Positions 19,069 to 28,342 are shown, numbered from the stretch's first letter. The stretch is 64,000 nt of DNA from Desulfuromonas soudanensis (GCF_001278055.1 NZ_CP010802.1:2976001-3040000); one strand, 5' to 3'. Program-made: numbers and translations. The notes: a model not told the origin generated them from the letters alone.

Positions 19069-20976
19069 ATGGATTTGAACAAGACGCTGCGGGAGACAGA
19101 ACCCTTCAATCGACTCCCTGACGACCTTTTTGCCGAGTTCAGTCAGGCGGCGATCCTCAAAACCTTCCCACCCGACACCCCCATCTTCAATCAGCACGAT
19201 CCCCCCACCGGTTACCTCTACGTCATCAAACAGGGACAGGTGGAAATCGTCGTCACCACCCCGGGCGGCGGCCAAATGGTCGTCGACGACCGCAAGGACG
19301 GCTCCTTTTTCGGCGGCACCCCGGTCTTCACCGACGAGGAGTACACCGCCGGCGCCAGGGCGGTCAAGGCGACCGAGTGTTACCTCATCCCCGCGGCGCT
19401 CCTTGTCAAGGCGGCCAGAGACTTTCCCCACATCGCCGAATATTTCACCCGGGCGATTTTTTCCAGGGTCCGCAGCCTTTACTCGGATATGGTCGCCGAG
19501 CACGCAGAGAACGCGCTCGTACAGATGGACGCCTATCCCTTTAAAAAGCGTCTCTCCGAGATCATGTCGTCGCCGGCGGAATTCTGCACGCCGTCGACAG
19601 GCGTCACCGAAATTGCCCGGACCCTGGTCAAAAAAGGGATCGGCGCCATCCTGGTTTGCGATGACTCCAGACGTCCCCTCGGCATCATTACCGAACGGGA
19701 TCTGGTCGCCAAGGTCCTGGCCAGCGACGACCCCGAGAGTTTTGCCGCCACCGCCGCCGAGGTCATGACACCCGATCCCCGGACCATGGCGCCGGACACC
19801 TACATGTTTGAAGCCACCACCTTCATGGTGCAGCACAAAATCAGACACTTGCCCGTCGTCGACGAGGGCAGGCTGGTCGGCATCGTCTCGCTGCAGGAGT
19901 TAATGAAATTCCGCAGCCAGAAGTCGGTGCTGCTGATGGCGAGCATCAAGGAGGCCGGGTCCGTCGCCGAACTGACGGCCATCAAGGGCGAAATCATCAA
20001 GATCGCCAAAACCCTCATGAGCGAAGCACGCTCGCAGATCGAAACGATGGAGATTCTCTCCTCCCTCCACCACAGCATCCTGCGCCGCGCCTTTGAGCTG
20101 GTCCTCGAGGAGATGCTCCGGCAAGGGATGTCTCCTCCCGACATCAAATACTGCTTCATCATCATGGGGAGCGGCGGGCGCAAGGAGATGCTCCTCGACC
20201 CGGACCAGGACAACGGCCTTATTTTCGAAAACTATCCCGAGGACCAGGACGCCGCCGTCGAAGCCTTTTTCGTCCCCTTTCTGGAAAAGCTGATCGCGAC
20301 CTATGCCGAAATCGGCTACCCGCGCTGCAAGGGGGGGGTCATGGCCAGCAACCCCTTCTGGCGTGGGCGACTCAAGGAGTGGCAGGCCAAAGTCGGCCGT
20401 TGGGTCAATACGCCGGAACCGCAGCGAGTCCGGTATTCAACCATCTTCTTCGATTTCATGCCCCTGGTGGGAGATCCCTCCCTCGGCCAGAAATTGCGCA
20501 GGATTGTCAATCGGGAAATCAGCCGCTTCCCGCTCTTCCTCCACTTCATGATGAACCTGGATTACAAGCACAAGGTCCCGCTCAATCTGCTCGGGCGGTT
20601 CAGCCTGGAACGGGAGGAAGAACACAGGGGGACCCTCTCCCTCAAGCAGACCGGCAGCATCTTCATCGTCGACTGCATCCGGATGTTCATGCTGGAAAAG
20701 CAATTCTACGCCCCGACGACCATCGAGCGACTCGATCACCTGGTGAAACTGAAGGCCTTCAATTCCGAGACGGCCGAGCATATCAAGGCCGCCTTCGAGG
20801 CCTTTACCTACCTGCGCCTGCGCAACGAAATCGCCCTGATCGAACAGGGCCGGTCCCCTTCTCACTATCTCGACCCCTATGCCCTGACCAGGGCGGAGCA
20901 GGAACTCCTCCGGGAGGCCTTTCGCGCCGCCAGCAAGCTGCAGGACTCGACCAAGCGGCACTTCAACGTCGGCTGA
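19069..20976 (+). CDS. Cyclic-nucleotide-binding/CBS/DUF294 nucleotidyltransferase-like protein (copy 1)
   Basis: A 635-residue soluble signalling protein. Domains in order: a cyclic-nucleotide-binding domain (about 10-130, with PPTGYLYVIKQGQVEIV and DGSFFGGTPVF), a pair of CBS domains (about 165-285, IGAILVCDDSRRPLGIITERD and IRHLPVVDEGRLVGIVS), a DUF294 nucleotidyltransferase-like domain with GSGGRKEMLLDPDQDNGLI near 365, and the DUF294 C-terminal domain. The DxD-type signature suggests possible nucleotidyl transfer (GlnD-like), unproven. Such proteins co-occur with DUF4212 symporters and are assumed to regulate them. A paralogue lies at 23621-25534. Confidence 0.92.
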   Translation: MDLNKTLRETEPFNRLPDDLFAEFSQAAILKTFPPDTPIFNQHDPPTGYLYVIKQGQVEIVVTTPGGGQMVVDDRKDGSFFGGTPVFTDEEYTAGARAVKATECYLIPAALLVKAARDFPHIAEYFTRAIFSRVRSLYSDMVAEHAENALVQMDAYPFKKRLSEIMSSPAEFCTPSTGVTEIARTLVKKGIGAILVCDDSRRPLGIITERDLVAKVLASDDPESFAATAAEVMTPDPRTMAPDTYMFEATTFMVQHKIRHLPVVDEGRLVGIVSLQELMKFRSQKSVLLMASIKEAGSVAELTAIKGEIIKIAKTLMSEARSQIETMEILSSLHHSILRRAFELVLEEMLRQGMSPPDIKYCFIIMGSGGRKEMLLDPDQDNGLIFENYPEDQDAAVEAFFVPFLEKLIATYAEIGYPRCKGGVMASNPFWRGRLKEWQAKVGRWVNTPEPQRVRYSTIFFDFMPLVGDPSLGQKLRRIVNREISRFPLFLHFMMNLDYKHKVPLNLLGRFSLEREEEHRGTLSLKQTGSIFIVDCIRMFMLEKQFYAPTTIERLDHLVKLKAFNSETAEHIKAAFEAFTYLRLRNEIALIEQGRSPSHYLDPYALTRAEQELLREAFRAASKLQDSTKRHFNVG

Positions 20977-21094
20977 CTGCCACCCTCCCCCGGCCACCCA
21001 GGCCGAGAGCCCGATTCAAAACAAGTCCCGCCGGATTTTCGACTCCCGGTGTCCAGTCCAAATCTCTCCATCGACCAACCGATTGAATATCTTA

Positions 21095-21122
21095 TTGATT
21101 TTTGTTCGAAACACTGTATTAT
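21095..21122 (+). promoter_or_regulatory. Probable promoter of transport module 2
   Basis: TTGATT (21095-21100), 16 bases, TATTAT (21117-21122). The -10 overlaps an inverted repeat TCGAAA...TTTCGA (21105-21127), a possible operator. The GTATTATTTTC stretch also occurs in the IclR promoter at 15252-15262. The start codon of the next gene is ~75 bases downstream. Confidence 0.5.
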
Positions 21123-21198
21123 TTTCGACTATCAATGGCCCCGGTACCCGCCCCGCACCTCCGCCCCAGCGCATCGCGTTTTCGAGAAAGGTTGTTCC

Positions 21199-21519
21199 AT
21201 GGCCGCCAGAGAACGGATAGACGTCAATTTTTTCCGGCCCTCGACGCCCGGTATGAAAGCCGAAGCGCGGATCGCCGCCTCGGTCCTCATCTTCTGGTCC
21301 CTCCTCAGTTTCGGGATTCCCCTCCTTATTTTCCTCGCCGGCCTCAGCGATCCTTCGGGCCTCGGCGAGTCGTTCATCACCCGGGCCCGCTTCCTCGGCT
21401 TCCCCCTCCACTACTGGCTTGTCGCCCAGGGTTGCACCATCGGATACATTCTCCTCTGCAAGCTCTATTGCCTCCTCTGGGACCGGAGAGTCATCCCGGC
21501 CCGGCGATTGCGCCCCTGA
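21199..21519 (+). CDS. DUF4212-like small symporter subunit (copy 2)
   Basis: A 106-residue protein starting at the ATG at 21199 after GAGAAAGG. Two transmembrane helices (about 22-45, RIAASVLIFWSLLSFGIPLL, and 75-95) flank FLGFPLHYWLVAQGCTIGY, which matches the GxPLxxWxxxQG hallmark of DUF4212, though the protein is more divergent than copy 1 and has a longer N-terminus. It precedes the second symporter by 19 bases, repeating the order of copy 1. The frame is open further upstream, but across the predicted promoter, so the later start is preferred. Confidence 0.82.
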   Translation: MAARERIDVNFFRPSTPGMKAEARIAASVLIFWSLLSFGIPLLIFLAGLSDPSGLGESFITRARFLGFPLHYWLVAQGCTIGYILLCKLYCLLWDRRVIPARRLRP

Positions 21520-21538
21520 AAACATGCCAGGAAGACTC

Positions 21539-23248
21539 ATGACCAAGACGAGATGGATGACGTGCACGGGGCTTGCTCTCATTGCCCTTTTCTCCAGCTG
21601 CGGTTATCTCTTTGCCGCCGCCGGCGAGGAGATCTATCAGGTCGAACCGGGGTTCAAACTCGTCCCGGCCATCATCATGGTGAGTCTGCTCGGCGTCTAT
21701 CTCGTCGTCGGCGTCCTCTCCCGAGTCACCGAAACATCGGGATACTGGGTGGCCGGACGGGGGATCGGCAAGTTCGGCAATGGCGCCGCCATCGCCTCGG
21801 ACTGGATGTCCGCCGCCTCCTTCATGGGGGTGGCCGGGCTCCTCTACCTCAAGGGGTGGTTCGGCCTCGGCTACATCATCGGCTGGACCGGCGGCTACGT
21901 CCTCCTCCTCTGCCTGATCGCCACCCAGATCCGCCGTTTCGGCAAGTACACCATTCCCGAGTTTCTCGGCGACCGCTACGACTGCCATACGGTGCGCCTG
22001 ATCGCCGCCGCGGTCACCGTCATCATTTCCATTACCTACTCCACCGCCCAGTTCAAGGGGATCGGCCTGATCTGCGGCTGGATCTTCGGCATGAGCTACA
22101 ACGCCAGCGTCTTCTTTGCCGCCGGCGTCGTCCTCGCCTATATGCTCATCTCCGGCATGTCCGGGGTGACCCGCAACCAGCAGATCCAGTATGTCGTGCT
22201 GATTTCCGCCTTCATGATCCCCCTGTGGATCCTCATCAAGAAGGCCGGAGGCGCCGGAATCCTCCCCCAGTACGAATACGGAGCCATCCTTTCGGACCTT
22301 CTCGAGGGGAAAGTCGCCAGCGGCACCCTCGGAGCCGCCGAAATCGAAAAGGTCCGCCGGACCTATCTCCCCTGGGGAGCCGGCAGCTTCTACCAGTTCA
22401 TCGCCCTGGTCTTTACCCTCATGGTGGGAACGGCCGGCCTTCCCCACATCATGATCCGCTTCTACACGGTCAAGAGCGAAGAAGTCGCCCGCAAGTCGGT
22501 CCTCTGGGGACTCTTCTTCATCGGCCTCCTCTACTGGTCCTCCCCGGTCTATGCCGTTTTAGGCAAGTTCTGGAATCCCCTCGGAAACCAGCAGGTCGCC
22601 GACGTCATCATCCTTTCGGCTCCGGAAAGAGCCGGAATGGGGATCGCCTACATCGGTTATCTGGCCGCCGGCGCCATGGCGGCCGGACTTTCCACCGTCG
22701 CAGGCCTCCTCATCGCCGGGGCCTCGGCCATCGCTCACGACTGGTACGCCACCGTCTTCAACCCCGCTGCCACCGACCGGCAGCAACTCTTCGTCGGCCG
22801 GATCTTCACCGCGGCCCTCTGCGCCCTGGTCGTCTTCACCGCCCTCAACCCCCCGGCGCTGATCGCCCAGATCGTCGCCATGGCCTTCGCCATCGCCGGC
22901 AACACCATTTTCCCCGTGGTCGTCCTCGGCATCTGGTACTCGGGATCCAATAAATACGGGGCCCTGGCCGGGATGATCTGGGGGTTCGGCATGACCCTGA
23001 TCGCCATGGCCGGATGGATCGCCGGAATCCCCATGTTCGGCGCCGAAGGCCTCCTTCCGGCGACCTCCTCGGCCCTTCTCGTCTGCCCGATTGCCTTTCT
23101 CCTCAATATCCTCGTCTCCAACCTCATGGCGGACAGGATCTCCGAGGAGTCGGCGGACAGAAGCGACAACATCCTGCGCAAACTCCACAACCTCCCCGGC
23201 CAGGTGGATGAAGCTCCCTCCGGGAAAAACTCCCTGGCACCCTCATGA
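21539..23248 (+). CDS. Sodium:solute symporter (copy 2)
   Basis: SSS-family carrier of 569 residues. I chose the ATG at 21539, which follows AGGAAG by five bases and gives a leader MTKTRWMTCTGLALIALFSS ending FAAAG, resembling a cleavable signal or an extra first helix. Signatures: GYWVAGRGIGKFGNGAAIAS, DWMSAASFMGVAGLLYLKGW, WTGGYVLLLCLIATQIRRFG, GTAGLPHIMIRFYTV, AAGLSTVAGLLIAGASAIAH. It is related to copy 1 but lacks its EF-hand-like insert, so substrate or regulation may differ. A small-carboxylate substrate is inference from the family. Confidence 0.9.
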   Translation: MTKTRWMTCTGLALIALFSSCGYLFAAAGEEIYQVEPGFKLVPAIIMVSLLGVYLVVGVLSRVTETSGYWVAGRGIGKFGNGAAIASDWMSAASFMGVAGLLYLKGWFGLGYIIGWTGGYVLLLCLIATQIRRFGKYTIPEFLGDRYDCHTVRLIAAAVTVIISITYSTAQFKGIGLICGWIFGMSYNASVFFAAGVVLAYMLISGMSGVTRNQQIQYVVLISAFMIPLWILIKKAGGAGILPQYEYGAILSDLLEGKVASGTLGAAEIEKVRRTYLPWGAGSFYQFIALVFTLMVGTAGLPHIMIRFYTVKSEEVARKSVLWGLFFIGLLYWSSPVYAVLGKFWNPLGNQQVADVIILSAPERAGMGIAYIGYLAAGAMAAGLSTVAGLLIAGASAIAHDWYATVFNPAATDRQQLFVGRIFTAALCALVVFTALNPPALIAQIVAMAFAIAGNTIFPVVVLGIWYSGSNKYGALAGMIWGFGMTLIAMAGWIAGIPMFGAEGLLPATSSALLVCPIAFLLNILVSNLMADRISEESADRSDNILRKLHNLPGQVDEAPSGKNSLAPS

Positions 23249-23264
23249 ATGAACGGTCCCAGCC

Positions 23265-23489
23265 ATGAAACGCTTTTTCACCCGCCGGCGTCTGGCCATG
23301 CCCCTGGCCGTCATCGGCATCGCCCTGATGGGGGCGGACATCCTTTTGACCCGCAACGTCTTCATTCATGTCGGCGAACTGATGGTCGCAAGCCTTGCCT
23401 GCTTCGTCCTCGCCCTGGTCCTCGACCGCAAACCGAAAGGGACCACGGCCCCTCCGGGACCGCTCGAGCAGACCGGACCCGGACGGTGA
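23265..23489 (+). CDS. Small two-helix membrane protein (transport module 2)
   Basis: A 74-residue protein with basic N-terminus (MKRFFTRRRLAMP) and two predicted helices (about 12-28 LAVIGIALMGADILLT and 35-52 GELMVASLACFVLALVL). It starts 16 bases after the symporter stop. No family recognised; position parallels the 132-residue protein of module 1. Confidence 0.65.
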   Translation: MKRFFTRRRLAMPLAVIGIALMGADILLTRNVFIHVGELMVASLACFVLALVLDRKPKGTTAPPGPLEQTGPGR

Positions 23490-23495
23490 AATCGG

Positions 23496-23523
23496 TTGCC
23501 ATTTAAGGGATTAATGCTAGAGT
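23496..23523 (+). promoter_or_regulatory. Probable promoter for second CBS/DUF294 gene
   Basis: TTGCCA (23496-23501), 16 bases, TAGAGT (23518-23523) with an upstream TGC. The leader before the start codon at 23621 includes GCCCC..GGGGGC hairpin-forming bases followed by TTTTG (about 23553-23576), which might attenuate transcription. Confidence 0.5.
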
Positions 23524-23620
23524 AAACGCCGATATGCAGTTGTCGATCCGGGCCCCTTTCAACGGGGGGCTTTTGCAACGGCCTCACCATCGCCGCCCCT
23601 CCCTCAATTCCGGGTGATCA

Positions 23621-25534
23621 ATGAGCCTCATCAAGCACCTCAAGGACACCGAGCCGTTCAACCACCTCCCCGACCACGTCTATCAGGAAATCCGCACCGG
23701 CGCCAGGCTGCAGAAGTTTCCCCAAGGGACCTTCATCTTTCAGCAGAATGACCCGCCGACGGGGTACCTCTACGTCATCAAGGAAGGGCTGGTGGAGATC
23801 ACGGTCATGACTCCGGGGGGGATCGACATGGTGGTCGACTACCGCAAGGAAGGATCCTTTTTCGGCGGCACCCCCATCTTCACCGGCGATCCCTACACCG
23901 GCGGCGCACGCACGGTCAAAGCGACGGAATGCTACCTGATTCCCGAGAGCATTCTGATGAAGGCGGAGGAGGAGTCCCCCGAGCTCCGCGACTATTTCAC
24001 CCGCATCGTCCTCTCCCGCGTCCGCCAGCTCTATTCGGAAATCGTCGCCGATCACAACCGCCACGCCGTCACCCAGATGGAGGCCTACCCCTTCAAGAAG
24101 CGCCTCTCCGAAATCATGGAGTCGCCGGTGGAGACCTGCCCCCCCGACGAGCCGGTCCGGCGGGTGGCGCGGCGGCTGACCGACAAAAAAATCGGCGCCA
24201 TGCCGGTCGTCGGCACCGACGGCACCCTCCTCGGGATCATTACGGAAAGGGATCTCGTCTCCAAGGTTCTGGCCACCGACGGAACGGACCCTTCGACGAT
24301 GCAGGCCCTCGATGTCATGAGCCGCAATCCCCAGACCATGCCCCCCGGAACCTACATGTACGAGGCGATGGCCTACATGACCAGCCACCACCTCAAACAC
24401 CTGCCGGTGGTCGACCGGGGCGAACTGGTCGGAATCGTTTCCCTGCGCGACCTGATGAAATACCGCAGCCAGAAGGCGATGCTGCTCATCGGCAACATCC
24501 GCGAGGAGCAGACCCTGGAAGGGCTGAAGGCGATCCACCAGGAAATCGTCACCGTCGCCCGCACCCTCCTCTCCGAAACGCGCAGCACTCCGGAGGTGAT
24601 GGAGATCCTCTCCTACATCCATCACGGCATCATCAAGCGGGTCTACGAGCTCTGCCTGGAGGAGATGAAGGCCGAGGGGAAGGAGCCCCCCGCCATCCGC
24701 TACTGCTTCCTGATCATGGGGAGCGGCGGCCGCCGGGAAATGCTCCTCGCCCCCGACCAGGACAACGGCTTCATCTACGAAAACGTCCCCGACGAGAGAC
24801 TCCCGGAGGTCGAGGCCTTCTTCATCCCCTTCGCGGATAAGATCGTCCAGGCGCTGAGCCGGGTCGGCTACCCCCTGTGCAAGGGGAAGGTGATGGCCGA
24901 CAACCCCTCCTGGCGGGGACGGCTGAAGGACTGGCAGGCGCGGATCAAGGACTGGGTCAACGACCCGGAGCCGCAGAAGGTGCGCTACTCATCCATCTTC
25001 TTCGACTTTGCTCCGCTTGCCGGCGATGTGCAGCTGGCCCACGACCTGCGCGACATCGTCCACCGGGAAATCCGTGAGTTTCAGGCTTTTCTCTACCACA
25101 TGATGTCCCTGGACCTGCGCTACAAGGTCCCCGTCGGCTTTCTCGGCCGCTTCGTTGTCGACAAGGACGGCGAGCACAGGGGGGAGCTCTCCCTGAAGCA
25201 GGGGGGGAGCATCTACATCGTCGACTGCATCCGCATGTTCGCCCTCGAGCGGGGGCTGCAGGCCATTACCACCCAGGCACGGCTCAAGGAGTTGGTGAGC
25301 CTCAACGTCTTCGCCATGGAGACCGCCGAACACATCCGCGCCGCCTTCGAAGCCCTGACGTTTCTGCGGCTGCGCAACGAAATCGCCCTCACCGATCAGG
25401 GAAAGAGGCCGAGTCACTTTCTCGATCCCTATGCCCTCACCAAGACCGAACAGGATCTGCTCAAAGAATCGTTCCACGCCGTAAGCAAGCTGCAGGACGC
25501 CACCAAGCGCCATTTCGCCCGCACCCCCTTTTAA
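23621..25534 (+). CDS. Cyclic-nucleotide-binding/CBS/DUF294 nucleotidyltransferase-like protein (copy 2)
   Basis: A 637-residue paralogue of the protein at 19069-20976 with the same domains in order: cyclic-nucleotide-binding (10-130; PPTGYLYVIKEGLVEITV, EGSFFGGTPIF), CBS pair (165-285; LGIITERDLVSKVLATDG, HLPVVDRGELVGIVSLRD), DUF294 nucleotidyltransferase-like (GSGGRREMLLAPDQDNGFIY, near 365) and the DUF294 C-terminal domain. The two are clearly homologous along their whole length, so the second module arose by duplication or parallel acquisition. Its stop is one base from the convergent hydrogenase operon end, with no terminator between them. Confidence 0.92.
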   Translation: MSLIKHLKDTEPFNHLPDHVYQEIRTGARLQKFPQGTFIFQQNDPPTGYLYVIKEGLVEITVMTPGGIDMVVDYRKEGSFFGGTPIFTGDPYTGGARTVKATECYLIPESILMKAEEESPELRDYFTRIVLSRVRQLYSEIVADHNRHAVTQMEAYPFKKRLSEIMESPVETCPPDEPVRRVARRLTDKKIGAMPVVGTDGTLLGIITERDLVSKVLATDGTDPSTMQALDVMSRNPQTMPPGTYMYEAMAYMTSHHLKHLPVVDRGELVGIVSLRDLMKYRSQKAMLLIGNIREEQTLEGLKAIHQEIVTVARTLLSETRSTPEVMEILSYIHHGIIKRVYELCLEEMKAEGKEPPAIRYCFLIMGSGGRREMLLAPDQDNGFIYENVPDERLPEVEAFFIPFADKIVQALSRVGYPLCKGKVMADNPSWRGRLKDWQARIKDWVNDPEPQKVRYSSIFFDFAPLAGDVQLAHDLRDIVHREIREFQAFLYHMMSLDLRYKVPVGFLGRFVVDKDGEHRGELSLKQGGSIYIVDCIRMFALERGLQAITTQARLKELVSLNVFAMETAEHIRAAFEALTFLRLRNEIALTDQGKRPSHFLDPYALTKTEQDLLKESFHAVSKLQDATKRHFARTPF

Positions 25535-25535
25535 C

Positions 25536-26771
25536 TCAGCGGATCCGGACCAGATGCACGGCGCAGGAGATGCAGGGATCGAAGGCGCGCACGATCTGCT
25601 CCGCTCCTGAGGCCAGCAGCGCCTCATCGGTCACCTCCTGCAGGTCGGCGAGGATCTGCGCCGCCATCGCCTCCTGATTGATGGCGGTGGGGGTGACGAT
25701 ATCGGCCCGGGCCACCCGGCCGCCATCATCGAGAACATAGGAATGGACCAGCAGTCCCCGCGGCGCCTCGATCACTTCCGTCCCGACGCCCGCCCCCACC
25801 CGCACCTCCCCCCGCAGCGCTTCATCCTCCCCGAGCGCAAGGATCTCCCGGGTCAGGACCCGGGCCCGCCGCAAGGCGTCCACCAGCTCCATGGCCTGGG
25901 CGGCGTTGTTGGCAAAAATGCCGGAAGGAAGCCCCCTCTCCTCCCCTCCGCTATTGCGCAGGCGGGCGAGGGCGCCGGTCAGGAAGGGCCCTGCCGCACC
26001 CCGGGACGACTTGGCGTGGGACCCGGGGAGGGCCTCCTCGCCGAGAAGCTCCCGGTACCTCTCGGGCGCCATCGTCCGTCCCGAAAGCGACAGCCCCCGG
26101 CCGAAGAGGTGGAGACCCTCCCCCCCGGAGACCGAGAGGGGAAGACCGATTGCCCCTGAAGACGGGGGATAGCTCTGCGGCGAGGCGAAAACGGCCAGCA
26201 GGTCGACGAGGCGCCCCTCCCAGGCTTCCAGCTCCTCGGCCAGTCCCTGCAGACGGGACCGGTCCGGAAGGCGCAGAATCCCACCGACTTCGATATTGAC
26301 CGGGTGAATGACCCGTCCCCCCGAGATCTCCTGAATCCGGTTCCCCAACCTCTTGAGCTCGAGCCCCTCCCGGGCCTGGGCGCTCCCTCCGGCCACCAGG
26401 GCCAGGACGCTCTCCACCCCGAGGATATCCGGCAGCACCAGGCAAAAGAGATGCAGGGCGTGACTTTCGATGTGCCCCCCGAGCACCAGAAGTTCCCGCA
26501 CCAGGCGGGCGGCGGGGGGTACGGACACCCCCAGCGCCCTCTCCAGGGCGGCGGCTGAGGCGACCCGGTGAACCGAAGAACAGATGGCGCAGATGCGGCA
26601 GACCAGGGCCGGAATCTCCTGCCAGGAGCGTCCGATCACCAGCGACTCGAAGAGCCGGGGTGATTCGATCAGGGCGACCCGGACCGCAGAGAGCCTGCCG
26701 CGGTCGAGATCGAGTTCGACCCGCCCATGCCCTTCCACCCGGGTCAGCGGTTCAAGACCAATGGTTTTCAA
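25536..26771 (-). CDS. hydA: NiFe hydrogenase large (alpha) subunit, group 3b type
   Basis: Catalytic subunit of a cytoplasmic, NAD(P)-linked NiFe hydrogenase. The N-terminus KTIGLEPLTRVEGHGRVELD is typical; the nickel ligands are present as RICAICSSVH (near residue 60) and DPCISCAVHLVRIR at the very C-terminus. The protein ends only five residues after the second motif's His, so the cleaved C-terminal extension is short. I prefer the TTG at 26771, which follows GGGAGG; a TTG at 26786 would add five residues. It overlaps the small-subunit gene by 20 bases. Gene order beta-gamma-delta-alpha matches archaeal sulfhydrogenase hydBGDA. Confidence 0.92.
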   Translation of the reverse strand: MKTIGLEPLTRVEGHGRVELDLDRGRLSAVRVALIESPRLFESLVIGRSWQEIPALVCRICAICSSVHRVASAAALERALGVSVPPAARLVRELLVLGGHIESHALHLFCLVLPDILGVESVLALVAGGSAQAREGLELKRLGNRIQEISGGRVIHPVNIEVGGILRLPDRSRLQGLAEELEAWEGRLVDLLAVFASPQSYPPSSGAIGLPLSVSGGEGLHLFGRGLSLSGRTMAPERYRELLGEEALPGSHAKSSRGAAGPFLTGALARLRNSGGEERGLPSGIFANNAAQAMELVDALRRARVLTREILALGEDEALRGEVRVGAGVGTEVIEAPRGLLVHSYVLDDGGRVARADIVTPTAINQEAMAAQILADLQEVTDEALLASGAEQIVRAFDPCISCAVHLVRIR

Positions 26772-27504
26772 GAATCCTCCCGGCAAAGCGGCCGATCAGC
26801 GCCCGCACCTCCCGTTCCGAAAGCCCCGACTCCAAAAGCAACCGGAAACCCTCCTCAAGATTGGCCTCCGCCGTCAATCCCCGGCACCCCTCGCAAACGA
26901 CCCCGAAGGACGGACACTTGGCCCGGCAGCCGGCCCGGGTGACCGGCCCGAGACAGGGGAGTTTTTTTTCGATGAGGAGACAGAGATTTTCCCGCCAGCG
27001 GCATTCCATGCACACGGCATAGGGGGGGAGATCGGCGACCCCCCCGCGGGCCAGGGCCCCGAGGGCCGTCAGGTATTCCTCCTCTTCCGGCGGGCAGCCG
27101 GCTATCTCCAGATCGACCTTGACGAAATGTTTGAGCGGCTGCGGCGGAAAGGTATTCATCTGTCTGGCGCCGTCGCCGTACACCCGGGTGCAGGCCAGCG
27201 ACCGGTCCCGGTCGTCGAGCACATTGACCCCGCCGCTCAGGGCGCAGGCCCCGACGGCGGCCAGGAGGCCGGCCCGTCGCCGCAACTCCAGCAGCCGGCC
27301 GAGTTCCTCGGGCCGGGAAATCGATCCCTCGACGAGAGCGAGGTCGAGGGGTCCGCCGTCATCGGCGCGGGAGGAAGCCATGGAAAATGAGACAAATTCG
27401 CAGGTGGCAGAGAGCCGGGCCAGTTCCCCTTCGCAATTGAGAAGGGTCAGCTGGCAGCCGCTGCAGGAGGTAAAACGCTCATAGGCAACCCGAAGACGCT
27501 TCAA
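26752..27504 (-). CDS. hydD: NiFe hydrogenase small (delta) subunit
   Basis: Electron-transfer subunit of 250 residues. It begins at a TTG (27504) with AGGAGGAG just upstream and reads LKRLRVAYERFTSCSGCQLT; the CSGC pair and later GACALSGG bind the proximal cluster. The C-terminal half is rich in cysteines (CMECRWRENLC, GCRAKCPSFGVVCEGCRG), as expected for up to three Fe-S clusters. The frame stays open far upstream into the gamma-subunit gene but that extension is arginine/proline/serine-rich shadow sequence without a ribosome site, so the TTG start is preferred. Confidence 0.9.
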   Translation of the reverse strand: MKRLRVAYERFTSCSGCQLTLLNCEGELARLSATCEFVSFSMASSRADDGGPLDLALVEGSISRPEELGRLLELRRRAGLLAAVGACALSGGVNVLDDRDRSLACTRVYGDGARQMNTFPPQPLKHFVKVDLEIAGCPPEEEEYLTALGALARGGVADLPPYAVCMECRWRENLCLLIEKKLPCLGPVTRAGCRAKCPSFGVVCEGCRGLTAEANLEEGFRLLLESGLSEREVRALIGRFAGRILENHWS

Positions 27505-27514
27505 CCTTCTCCTC

Positions 27515-28342
27515 CTAAATGGCTTCCGGCAGCTGCCGGAGACGCGCCAGGGAAAAGACCGGTCCTTCGCAACAGACGAAGACCCCGGAGGTGACGCAGT
27601 GACAGCACTCCCCGACGCCGCACCGCATGCGCCGTTCGAGGGTGGCGAAAATGGCCTCGGCGGGGATCCCCAGGCGGGCGAGCTCCTCGAGAACGCAGCC
27701 GTACAGGGCGGGAGGACCGCAGACCGCGGCGGTCGTCCGGCCGGGAGTGAGGGCGAGCTTCTCGAGCAGGCTGGTGACCAGTCCGACGCGGCAGAAAAAG
27801 CTCTTTGCCGCCCAGGGGAGCTCGGTGGCAAAGTCGACGGAAAAGCGCACCTGCACGGCGCCGCTGCGACCGAGCGTTTCGAGCTCATCGCGAAAAAGAA
27901 GGGACTCCGGGTCGCGGGAGCCGTAGAGGAGGATGATCTCCCCGAACCGCTCTCGCTCGGAGAGCAGGGCCTGGAGGAGGGCGCGCAATGGAGCCATCCC
28001 CAGCCCCCCGGCGACCAGCAGGGCGTCCCTGCCGTAGAAGGCATCGAGGGGAAAGCCGGCGCCGAAGGGTCCGCGCACCCCGAGACGCGCTCCCGGCGCC
28101 AGCCGGTAGAGGGCATCGGTGACCCGGCCGGCGCGGCGGATGCAGCAGACCAGCGCCGTGCCGGTTCGATAGGCGCAGGAGGACACGGGGAAAGCGCCGA
28201 TTCCCGGCAGGGAGAGTTCGACGAACTGACCCGGCGCGACGCCGAGCTCCTTTTCGACCCTGAAGGTGAAGAGATGATTGTCCCGCATCCGCTCGTCCAC
28301 CGTTTCGAGACGCGCCGTTTGGGGGAGAAATCCGCTCCTCAT
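27515..28342 (-). CDS. hydG: Hydrogenase gamma subunit (FAD/NAD(P)-binding reductase)
   Basis: Diaphorase subunit of 275 residues that passes electrons to NAD(P)+. It shows a ferredoxin-reductase fold: an FAD-binding barrel (about 1-95, with FVELSLPGIGAFPVSSCAY), a NAD(P)-binding domain (LLVAGGLGMAPLRALLQALL near 110; LLYGSRDPESLLF), and a C-terminal 2Fe-2S site CGVGECCHC...VFVCCEGPVF. The ATG overlaps the beta-subunit stop as ATGA (28339-28342), showing tight coupling; the delta gene begins 10 bases after its stop. Confidence 0.92.
   Translation of the reverse strand: MRSGFLPQTARLETVDERMRDNHLFTFRVEKELGVAPGQFVELSLPGIGAFPVSSCAYRTGTALVCCIRRAGRVTDALYRLAPGARLGVRGPFGAGFPLDAFYGRDALLVAGGLGMAPLRALLQALLSERERFGEIILLYGSRDPESLLFRDELETLGRSGAVQVRFSVDFATELPWAAKSFFCRVGLVTSLLEKLALTPGRTTAAVCGPPALYGCVLEELARLGIPAEAIFATLERRMRCGVGECCHCVTSGVFVCCEGPVFSLARLRQLPEAI

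Noticed and set aside
27505-28116. N-terminal extension of the hydrogenase small subunit
   Set aside because: Open frame but Arg/Pro/Ser-rich shadow of the gamma gene; a strong AGGAGGAG site places the start at 27504.
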